From an uncultured Lachnospiraceae bacterium (GTDB lineage: Bacteria; Bacillota; Clostridia; Lachnospirales; Lachnospiraceae): a stretch of DNA of 64,000 bases. The translations under genes and the position numbers were made by a program. This document shows, in pieces, positions 36,468-42,564 of this stretch. Within the stretch, counting starts at the first letter, position 1, and each line of letters opens with the position of its first letter. Below the pieces are notes generated by a model. It was not told where the DNA came from. It searched no databases and was given only the letters and a program-made list of their open reading frames with translations. The DNA lies in contig CAMVGV010000006.1 of assembly GCA_947167135.1 (NCBI GenBank), forward strand, positions 1-64,000, written 5' to 3'.

Positions 36468-36675
36468 ATCTATTCAGAACCCTTCGGATTCTGAATAGAT
36501 ACTGCGCATTCGGCTAATTAAATCGTGCTTCGCACGATGAGCCGAAAGGTGAAATGTCCAGTGGACATTTCACGGGCACGTATTGACGCGCTAAGCGCGT
36601 CAGTGCCCCGTACATAATGCCTTGGTTTTCATACGTCACTTGCGGTTCCGCAAGTGAATGTTCTGAATAGTTACA
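36468..36675. repeat. Modular hairpin element, copy 2 (five hairpins)
   Basis: A: ATCTATTCAGAA-cccttcgga-TTCTGAATAGAT (36468-36500). B: TTCGGCT...AGCCGAA enclosing ATCGTGC-ttc-GCACGAT (36509-36546). C: GTGAAATGTCC-agt-GGACATTTCAC (36549-36573). D: GGGCAC...GTGCCC enclosing TGACGCGC-taa-GCGCGTCA (36572-36611). E: TCACTTGCGG-tt-CCGCAAGTGA (36636-36657). It ends in TTCTGAATAGTTAC. Confidence 0.85.
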
Positions 36676-36723
36676 TATTTTGATCATATACATACTGTTC
36701 CGTCCTTCGGACTGACGTCAAAT

Positions 36724-36842
36724 GTCATCCCGGGCACAGCTTTCTTGTCATCCTGAGCACAGCTTCCTTGTCATCCTGAGCATAGCTTCCTTGTCATCCT
36801 GAGCGCAGCTTCCTTGTCATCCTGAGCGCAGCGAAGGATCTT
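36724..36842. repeat. Tandem inverse half-repeats before the dCMP deaminase gene
   Basis: Inverse half elements TGTCATCCTGAGCACAGCTTCCT with about 23-24-bp period, five copies, ending in GCGCAGCGAAGGATCTT. Confidence 0.94.
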
Positions 36843-36900
36843 CCCTGCTATTTTACCCATTAAGTACCATTTCTGCAAGTATAGTGGTATATTAATAGCT

Positions 36901-37437
36901 ATGAGAAAACTATTTACCGAATGGGCGATGGAGATCGCCGAAGACAGCAAAGTCCGGAGCACCTGCCTGTCCCGTCAGGTGGGAGCCGTTATTATCAGGG
37001 ATAAGCAGATAATCGCCACCGGCTACAACGGTGCTCCCGCAGGAGCTATCCACTGTACTGACATAGGCTATTGTATAAGGAAGAAACGCGGTATACCTTC
37101 AGGCCAGGGACTGGAGCTCTGCCGGGCCGGCCACGCCGAAGCAAACGCAATTGATCAGTGCGCCAGACGCGGCACCAGCTGTGAGGGTGCCACCCTCTAT
37201 GTCACCACACAGCCCTGCGTTTTCTGCTGCATCCATATCATCCAGTCAGGGATAAAAAAGGTGATCTTCAAGGGTGAATACCCTACCGGACTGGGTCTGC
37301 AGCTCCTGAAGGAGTCGGGTATCGAATTTGCAAAATATGAGGAAGCGCTGGAAGAGGAACGCTGCGCTTCCGAAGAAAAGCATCAACAGGAAATGGAGAG
37401 GGTTCGGGAATTTCTTGATAATCCCCCGGAATACTGA
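36901..37437 (+). CDS. dCMP deaminase family protein (ComEB-like)
   Basis: 178 residues. Zinc deaminase that converts dCMP to dUMP for thymidylate synthesis. Motifs: RSTCLSRQVGAVIIRDKQIIATGYNGAPAG, CRAGHAEANAIDQCARRG (HAE) and TTQPCVFCCIHIIQSGIKKVIF (PCxxC). The C-terminal 25 residues are a charged Glu/Lys helix beyond the usual end. The ATG has no ribosome site; TATATT ends 7 nt before it, suggesting a leaderless mRNA. ComE operon protein 2 is the alternative name in competence operons; no com genes are adjacent. Confidence 0.9.
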   Translation: MRKLFTEWAMEIAEDSKVRSTCLSRQVGAVIIRDKQIIATGYNGAPAGAIHCTDIGYCIRKKRGIPSGQGLELCRAGHAEANAIDQCARRGTSCEGATLYVTTQPCVFCCIHIIQSGIKKVIFKGEYPTGLGLQLLKESGIEFAKYEEALEEERCASEEKHQQEMERVREFLDNPPEY

Positions 37438-37447
37438 GCGCCTTTCT

Positions 37448-37566
37448 GTCATCCTGAGCGCAGCCTCTTTGTCATCCTGAGTGCAGCCTCTTTGTCATCC
37501 TGAGTGCAGCCTCTTTGTCATCCTGAGCGCAGCCTCTTTGTCATCCTGAGCGCAGCGAAGGATCTT
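37448..37566. repeat. Tandem inverse half-repeats after the dCMP deaminase gene
   Basis: Five inverse half elements TGTCATCCTGAGCGCAGCCTCTT (24-bp period), ending in GCGCAGCGAAGGATCTT. Confidence 0.94.
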
Positions 37567-37593
37567 CTCCACCGGATTCTTCATTCTTCATTC

Positions 37594-37822
37594 GTGTCCC
37601 GGCTTACTGACTGTTTTTTTCGCGCTACGATCCCGCTAAACTCATCCTTCGTCTTATGACAAAATTTTGCTCGGCGCTGTTCCGGTCTTGCATATTAATA
37701 CTTTGAGTAACAGGCATCAGCCCAACGCAAGCCCGGCCTTCGCACTCGCAAAATTTATAAGCCTCGGATTCGCTAAGCGGGACGTGCTGATTGCTCAAAA
37801 AACAGTTATCAATCCGGAACAC
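37594..37822. repeat. 229-bp imperfect palindrome of unknown nature
   Basis: The left arm (37594-37690) and the reverse complement of the right arm (37727-37822) align along their length: GTGTcCCGG / GTGTtCCGG, aCTGTTTTTT, CCCGCT, atCC, ctTATga, AAATTTTGC, CCGGtCTTGC / CCGGgCTTGC. The 36-nt centre holds TTTGAGTAACAGG. Frames of about 60 codons exist on both strands but look incidental. Confidence 0.75.
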
Positions 37823-37866
37823 GTTTTTCTCTATTCCGTATGTACGGCAATGTCCTGACAGATGTA

Positions 37867-38140
37867 ATCCTGAGCGGCCATTTTGTCATCCTGAGCTACT
37901 ACTTTGTCTTCCTGAGCTACTACTTTGTCATCCTGAGCTACTACTTTGTCATCCTGAGCGAAGCGAAGGATCTTCTCTGAAAGATCCTTCGTCGCTTCGC
38001 TCCTCAGGATGACATTTTTTGTAGGCATTTTCATCGTTCCTCAGAATGACATTCTTTGATGTCATTTTCTTCGTTCCCTGGGATGACATTCTTTGATGCC
38101 ATTTTCTTCATTCCTCAAAATGACATTTTTGATGACTTTT
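37867..38140. repeat. Interspersed repeat cluster upstream of hsp20
   Basis: Inverse half elements with linker GCTACTACTT (about 24-bp period), one full inverse element, one full forward element (GATCCTTCGTCGCTTCGCTCCTCAGG, split stem), and degenerate forward half elements of the TTCCTCAGAATGACATT type. It ends about 50 bp before CIRCE. Confidence 0.92.
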
Positions 38141-38192
38141 TCACGCATTTAGCATCAGGCTCTTCGGGTTCACAAAAAATTCACAAAATTTG

Positions 38193-38219
38193 TTAGCACT
38201 CATGCTTGACGAGTGCTAA
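38193..38219 (+). promoter_or_regulatory. CIRCE operator of hsp20
   Basis: Perfect TTAGCACTC-N9-GAGTGCTAA. It overlaps the -35 box of the hsp20 promoter, so HrcA binding would exclude RNA polymerase. Confidence 0.97.
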
Positions 38220-38234
38220 CAAAGGTGGTATAAC
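38206..38234 (+). promoter_or_regulatory. Promoter of hsp20
   Basis: TTGACG (38206-38211), 17 bp, TATAAC (38229-38234). The -35 box lies inside CIRCE. An 85-90-nt leader precedes the AAAGGAGG ribosome site and ATG. Confidence 0.85.
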
Positions 38235-38321
38235 ATAATCGTAAACAAAAAGAGCTCCCGGAAACTAAGGAGCTGTACCAGACTCAAAAGTTTATGAGCC
38301 GTTAGAAAAGGAGGCTTTATT

Positions 38322-38774
38322 ATGTTATTACCCAGCATTTTCAATGACAACTTTGCAGACGACGTATTTAATGATTTCTTTGATTTTCCGGTTACCTACA
38401 AACAGGTATGGAACCCCGGCTTCACATCAAATGCAAACCTTATGCAGACCGATGTAAAGGAAACCGACAAGGGCTTCGAGCTTGACATTTCACTCCCCGG
38501 CTTCAGGAAGGAGGACATTAAGGCAGAGCTAAAGGACGGCTACCTTACGATCAATGCCGAGCGCGCAGAAAAGAAGGATGAAAAAGAGGATGGCAAGTAC
38601 ATCCGTAAGGAGCGCTACACCGGCCATTGCAGCAGGAGCTTCTTCGTAGGTGAAAATATCACTGAAAATGACATCCATGCTAAATTCGAGAACGGTGTCC
38701 TGACCCTTGGCATTCCTAAGAAGGAGCCTGAGAAGAAGGTTGAGGAAAAGAAGCTCATCGCGATCGAAGGATAA
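38322..38774 (+). CDS. hsp20: Hsp20/alpha-crystallin small heat-shock protein
   Basis: 150 residues. ATP-independent holdase that keeps unfolding proteins soluble. N-terminal arm (1-38), alpha-crystallin domain (about 39-135: DVKETDKGFELDISLPGFRKEDIKAELKDGYLTINAE) and the C-terminal GVLTLGIPKKEP with the I-x-K/I-type tail. AAAGGAGG lies 7 nt before the ATG. Controlled by a perfect CIRCE, so it is in the HrcA regulon with hrcA-grpE-dnaK. A good terminator follows. Confidence 0.95.
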   Translation: MLLPSIFNDNFADDVFNDFFDFPVTYKQVWNPGFTSNANLMQTDVKETDKGFELDISLPGFRKEDIKAELKDGYLTINAERAEKKDEKEDGKYIRKERYTGHCSRSFFVGENITENDIHAKFENGVLTLGIPKKEPEKKVEEKKLIAIEG

Positions 38775-38801
38775 TGCATCCGGCATAATTAATCGCATTG
38801 A

Positions 38802-38834
38802 AAAGGCGGCCACCGGGATTCGGTGACCGCCTTT
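38802..38834 (+). terminator. Terminator after hsp20
   Basis: Stem AAAGGCGG-c-CACCG / CGGTG-a-CCGCCTTT with a short loop, 28 nt after the stop codon; the downstream T-tract is part of the stem (CCTTTACTATT). Confidence 0.75.
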
Positions 38835-38843
38835 ACTATTCCG

Positions 38844-39094
38844 TGTCATCCTGAGCTACTGCTTTGTCATCCTAAGCTACTACTTTGTCATCCTGAGGTA
38901 CTACTTTGTCATCCTGAGCTACTACTTTGTCATCCTGAGCGAAGCGAAGGATCTTCTCTGAAAGATCCTTCGTCGCTTCGCTCCTCAGGATGACAAAGAA
39001 GCTTCGCTCCTCAGAATGACATCGAAGTGCCCCGTAGAATGCGCTTCTCAGAATGACATCGACGTACCCCGTAGAATGCGCTCCTCAGGATGAC
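38844..39094. repeat. Interspersed repeat cluster between hsp20 and sirtuin
   Basis: Inverse half elements with GCTACTACTT linkers (same linker as in the cluster before hsp20), a full inverse and a full forward element, then forward half elements with GTGCCCCGTAGAATGCGC linkers. The last one supplies the sirtuin stop codon. Confidence 0.93.
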
Positions 39095-39831
39095 ACTGTA
39101 ATATCTCCCAGCACCTCTCCGATGCTGTCGGCGATACAGAGATCCGCCTCCCTGTCTCTGGAAGTTGCTCCCTTATTAATGAGAACCAGGGCATTTCCCT
39201 TAAAGTAATCCACCAGACCCGCCGCGGGATAGACCACGAGGCTGGTCCCTCCGATTATCAGCACATCCGCATGCGATATGGCATCTATGGCACCGCTTAT
39301 GGTGTCCTGATCAAGCCCCTCCTCATACAGCACTACATCAGGCTTTATGATACCTCCGCACTTGTCGCACTTCGGCACCGGATCCTTACTTTCCTTCATA
39401 TAATCGAGATCAAAGGACTTATGGCAGGACATGCAGTAATTTCTGAGAATACTGCCGTGCAGCTCATAAACGGTTTTGCTTCCCGCTGCCTGGTGGAGTC
39501 CGTCTATATTCTGTGTGACAACTGCTGTAAGCTTTCCCTTTTTCTCAAGCTCTGCAAGCTTCAGATGGGCTTTATTCGGCTTTGGCTCCTTGTCAGACCC
39601 GATCATCAGGATCTTGTCCCTGTAAAACTTATAGAATTCCTCCGGCTTCCTCATAAAAAAGGTGTGACTTAGGATTGTCTCCGGAGGATAATCATACTTC
39701 TGATTGTATAGCCCATCCACCGAACGGAAGTCCGGGATCCCGCTCTCAGTGGACACTCCGGCGCCGCCAAAGAATACGATCCGTTTCGCCCTGTCGATAA
39801 TCTCCTGCAGTTTTTCCTTTTCGTTGCCCAT
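39085..39831 (-). CDS. cobB: SIR2-family NAD-dependent protein deacylase
   Basis: 248 residues. Removes acetyl or other acyl groups from lysines with NAD. Motifs: GGAGVSTESGIPDFRS (19-34), TQNIDGLHQAAG (NAD/ribose and catalytic His region), a complete zinc knuckle CMSC...CDKC, and KPDVVLYEE / GTSLVVYPAA. Cytoplasmic. Genes for an ACP and a MaoC-type hydratase lie directly upstream in the same direction. Residues VSS and the TGA stop come from an interspersed repeat copy. Confidence 0.93.
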   Translation of the reverse strand: MGNEKEKLQEIIDRAKRIVFFGGAGVSTESGIPDFRSVDGLYNQKYDYPPETILSHTFFMRKPEEFYKFYRDKILMIGSDKEPKPNKAHLKLAELEKKGKLTAVVTQNIDGLHQAAGSKTVYELHGSILRNYCMSCHKSFDLDYMKESKDPVPKCDKCGGIIKPDVVLYEEGLDQDTISGAIDAISHADVLIIGGTSLVVYPAAGLVDYFKGNALVLINKGATSRDREADLCIADSIGEVLGDITVSS

Positions 39832-39842
39832 ACATACCTCCC

Positions 39843-40256
39843 TTATATAAACCCTATCTGCATAGAACCTCTTAAGACCTTTTCCCCGTCATTCTTCTTT
39901 ATCATTACCTTTACCCTGATGACCCGGTAAGCGTCATTCTTTTCCGCAACCTCGCCACTGATAATGAGCCTGTCCCCGGGATATACAGGTTTCATAAACT
40001 TAAGCTCCGTATTCTGAATGATACTCTTTTCCCCCGGAAGATACATCCCCGCAAGGGTGGAAAGAAAGGAAGCCGTCAGCATCCCGAAAGCAGCATGTCC
40101 CTTGAAGCCGCGGGCTCTGGCAAATTCATCGTCCCTGTGAAAGGGATTATTATCACCGGTGATCTCACGGAAGCTGTCCAGCATCCTGTCCGTGACCTCC
40201 GCCTCGAATTCCTCCCTGTGTCCCATTTCCAGGTCTTCGTAATCGTAATTATTCAT
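39843..40256 (-). CDS. MaoC-like hot-dog (R)-hydratase
   Basis: 137 residues. The family hydrates or dehydrates (R)-3-hydroxyacyl-CoA or acyl-ACP. DSFREITGDNNPFHRDDEFARARGFKGHAAFGMLTASFLS carries the hydratase pattern with Asp and His (NPFH), as in PhaJ. It overlaps the acyl carrier protein gene by 4 nt (ATGA) and is followed by the sirtuin gene after 11 nt. The pairing with an ACP suggests an acyl-ACP substrate rather than CoA. Confidence 0.85.
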   Translation of the reverse strand: MNNYDYEDLEMGHREEFEAEVTDRMLDSFREITGDNNPFHRDDEFARARGFKGHAAFGMLTASFLSTLAGMYLPGEKSIIQNTELKFMKPVYPGDRLIISGEVAEKNDAYRVIRVKVMIKKNDGEKVLRGSMQIGFI

Positions 40257-40495
40257 CCGAGCTTACCCAGAATGAGATCTGCCATTTCGCCCACGTTCTT
40301 TAGCTCCTTCACTTCCTTTATATTGAATTTCATATTGAATTCCTTCTCCATTGTCATAATGAGCTCAACCTGGGCGAGGCTGTCCCAATCCTCTATATCA
40401 GCTGCATTTGTCTCATCAACGATCACAAGGGAGTCATCGTCGAATTCTTCCCTGAATATCTCCGTGATCTTTTCGAAAAGTTGTTCTCTTGTCAT
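40253..40495 (-). CDS. Acyl carrier protein
   Basis: 80 residues. The 4'-phosphopantetheine serine is in EDWDSLAQVELIM (Ser about 39). A stand-alone ACP, not next to fatty-acid synthase genes, so probably a specialised carrier. It begins the ACP-MaoC-sirtuin operon. Possible partners are the FkbH-like HAD-IIIC protein at 26 kb, whose family loads carriers, and the AAC(3)-like acyltransferase at 41.4 kb; these links are inference. Confidence 0.9.
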   Translation of the reverse strand: MTREQLFEKITEIFREEFDDDSLVIVDETNAADIEDWDSLAQVELIMTMEKEFNMKFNIKEVKELKNVGEMADLILGKLG

Positions 40496-40525
40496 TTATG
40501 TTGTTTCTATCCTTTCATTATTATA

Positions 40526-40803
40526 AGACTCTTCGCTTCGCTCAGAGTGACAGTAAAGCGCCCGCCTGTCATTCTGAGCGGAGCCTCCCTGTCATTCTGA
40601 GCGGAGCCTCCCTGTCATTCTGAGCGTCAGCGAAGAATCTTCTCTGACGGAATGAAAGATCCTTCGTCGCTTCGCTCCTCAGGATGACATCGCGGCGCCC
40701 GCCTGTCATTCTAAGCGGAGCCTCCTTGTCATTCTGAGTGTCAGCGAAGAATCTTCTCTGACGGAATGAAAGATCCTTCGTCGCTTCGCTCCTCAGGATG
40801 ACA
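40526..40803. repeat. Interspersed repeats with a duplicated gene end
   Basis: A CTCT/AGAG-type element, inverse half elements with GCGGAGCCTCCC linkers, and opposed full elements, arranged as two unequal tandem segments (offsets 137 and 114 bp, differing by one 23-bp half element). Each segment begins with GCGCCCGCCTGTC, a sequence that also forms the end of the YkgJ-like gene (40809). Confidence 0.92.
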
Positions 40804-41407
40804 CCGTGGCGCCCGCCTGTCCGAGATCCGGCCGCAGAGGATCGTATACCAGCTCTATCTCCTTGTCATCCAGCATCCTGTCGATGGACTTCTGTTCGAT
40901 AAAGTCAAGGATAAGCGGATCCCGCACCAGATGCTTCCACACGGTATAGGTCGCCTTTACAAAATCCGGATTCAGCTTCACTTTATCCCTTATCAGCGGA
41001 CAGGTATACGGAAGCTCCGAAACATTCCAGATGAGAACTAAGTGCCCTTCATCAGGGAAATGAGGTGAAAGCGGATAGGTCCTGCACTGTATCGGTCTCT
41101 TCTCTCTGGGACAGCGAGGCGCATTCTTGCATCTGACGAAATATACCTTCCCCTTCCAGGAGTACGGGAAATCATACTCCTCCGTGGACTCCTCACTCCA
41201 GAAAAGCCAGTCGTCCTTTTTGTCGTGAACCTTGTCCTCACCCGGCAGAAGGTAGATCCCAAGCTCCTCATCCCAGTGGCTGTCATCGCCCTTTCCGCAG
41301 CATACTGCGCCACACAGGGTTCCACAGTCATAGCTTAAGGGTGATACCCTGTCCAGAAAACGGTATATTGCCCTGTACTCACTTCTTCTTATTACAGATT
41401 TAATCAT
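40793..41407 (-). CDS. YkgJ-family cysteine-cluster protein
   Basis: 204 residues. CGTLCGAVCC near residue 30, CKNAPRCPREKRPIQCRTYPL (about 112-132) and a later Cys in YTCPLIR form the YkgJ (putative zinc- or iron-chelating) cluster, including the typical RPxxCRxYP motif. Biochemical role unknown in the family. It overlaps the AAC(3)-like gene by 8 nt. The last residues TVSS and the stop codon come from the repeat TGTCATCCTGA. Confidence 0.82.
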   Translation of the reverse strand: MIKSVIRRSEYRAIYRFLDRVSPLSYDCGTLCGAVCCGKGDDSHWDEELGIYLLPGEDKVHDKKDDWLFWSEESTEEYDFPYSWKGKVYFVRCKNAPRCPREKRPIQCRTYPLSPHFPDEGHLVLIWNVSELPYTCPLIRDKVKLNPDFVKATYTVWKHLVRDPLILDFIEQKSIDRMLDDKEIELVYDPLRPDLGQAGATVSS

Positions 41408-42191
41408 CCTGCCCCGTGTAGGTGCATATCTTCCTGCTCCTGTTGTTCCTTACGTCATTAAATATAATGTCATAGGTCTTCCCCATTTCAATAGTCTTCA
41501 TAGGGATTCCGTTAACCTCATATCTCCTCGCTGCTCCTGCCTTCTTAAAATCTTCCTCGAAAGGATAGATCGTGATAAAGATATCCTTATCAAGATCCCT
41601 TACATTCATAGAATAGGTGCGTGTGCTCTCTGCACCGTCGTAATCAATGTATCCCGCTGTGAAATCCTTCAGATAACGGTAGCTTATCCCCGCCTGCTCC
41701 TCCACATAGTGAACAAAGGTATAGGAATGCTGGCACTCCACATCGATAAAGACATTCTTCGTATTGTGATCCCTGCAATAGGTGAAAGGAGAATCAGCAC
41801 CGAAGGAGCTCTTATTCGTCATGCTGCATAGCTCCTCTGCATCTCTCCCCCACACGGCAAAGCTGTAAATCGGGTGCTGTGTCCTCCTGAAATCAGCCCT
41901 CTTCAGTGCCGTACTTCCGATAACTCCGGTTTTGCAGGGTGTTTTTCTCACGTCAAAGGTCTTACCCTTGCAAAAATCCCAGTTAAATGTAGGAATCAGT
42001 ATGGTTCCGTCCCTTCCGACCACGTCAATGATCCCGTCGATAAGATCATTCATATCTCCTGAATCCCCGTTCTCCAGAGCCGTGTATATGAGTGTTGTGG
42101 CATCGGATGCAAGCCACATGCTGTCTCCCTTTTCCAGTCCGAAATACTCAGGGATCTTTCGTAAGGGTACGTAACTGTCCAAGTTGTTCAC
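41400..42191 (-). CDS. AAC(3)-like N-acetyltransferase
   Basis: 263 residues of the antibiotic_NAT fold (LIDGIIDVVGRDGTILIPTFNWDFCKG..., RTQHPIYSFAVWG with the characteristic HPxxS). True AAC(3) enzymes acetylate aminoglycosides, but many relatives sit in surface-polysaccharide clusters and act on sugars. Nothing here points to resistance. Co-transcribed with the YkgJ-like gene through an 8-nt overlap. Substrate unknown. Confidence 0.8.
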   Translation of the reverse strand: MNNLDSYVPLRKIPEYFGLEKGDSMWLASDATTLIYTALENGDSGDMNDLIDGIIDVVGRDGTILIPTFNWDFCKGKTFDVRKTPCKTGVIGSTALKRADFRRTQHPIYSFAVWGRDAEELCSMTNKSSFGADSPFTYCRDHNTKNVFIDVECQHSYTFVHYVEEQAGISYRYLKDFTAGYIDYDGAESTRTYSMNVRDLDKDIFITIYPFEEDFKKAGAARRYEVNGIPMKTIEMGKTYDIIFNDVRNNRSRKICTYTGQDD

Positions 42192-42210
42192 TGCTTCCTT
42201 TCTGATTATA

Positions 42211-42433
42211 TTAAGATCCTTCGCTTCGCTCAGGATGACAAATAAACTTCGCTTAGAATGACATATAAGCTTCGCTCAGGATGACAAATAAGCTTCGCTT
42301 AGGATGACATATAAGCTTCGCTTAGGATGACATATAAGCTTCGCTTAGGATGACATATAAGCTTCGCTCAGGATGACATATAAGCTTCGCTCAGGATGAC
42401 ATTCTTGCGCTCAGGATGACATTGTCCCCGCTC
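42211..42433. repeat. Tandem 23-bp array of the interspersed repeat
   Basis: A full CCT/AGG element followed by eight half elements (CTTAGGATGACATATAAGCTTCG) with exact 23-bp period (AGRATG at 42255, 42278, 42301, 42324, 42347, 42370, 42393) and two degenerate ones. This is the last copy before the right-hand window edge. Confidence 0.95.
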
Positions 42434-42463
42434 AGAACACTCTAAATTATAACATAAAAACAG

Positions 42464-42495
42464 CACCGGGATAAGGTTTAAACCCTGTCCCGGTG
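42464..42495 (-). terminator. Terminator of the 483-aa-type secreted protein gene
   Basis: Stem CACCGGGA / TCCCGGTG; on the minus strand the hairpin is followed by CTGTTTTTATG. About 70 nt after the stop codon. Confidence 0.8.
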
Positions 42496-42564
42496 TTGTG
42501 ATCGCTCTGTGACCCGTTATCTCCCGTCATGGGGATAATCGGTTTTCAATGAATCTGTATCGGC

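Noticed and set aside
36468..36675. Simple rho-independent terminator
   Set aside because: Five successive hairpins without T-runs, with modules shared with other spacers, indicate a repeat element rather than a terminator.
37625..37858. 60-65-codon frames on both strands in the 229-bp palindrome
   Set aside because: No ribosome sites; open frames on both strands follow from the inverted-repeat structure.
41400..42191. Aminoglycoside resistance gene
   Set aside because: Only the general AAC(3)-like fold can be supported; context with a YkgJ-type gene and lack of mobile signals do not indicate resistance.
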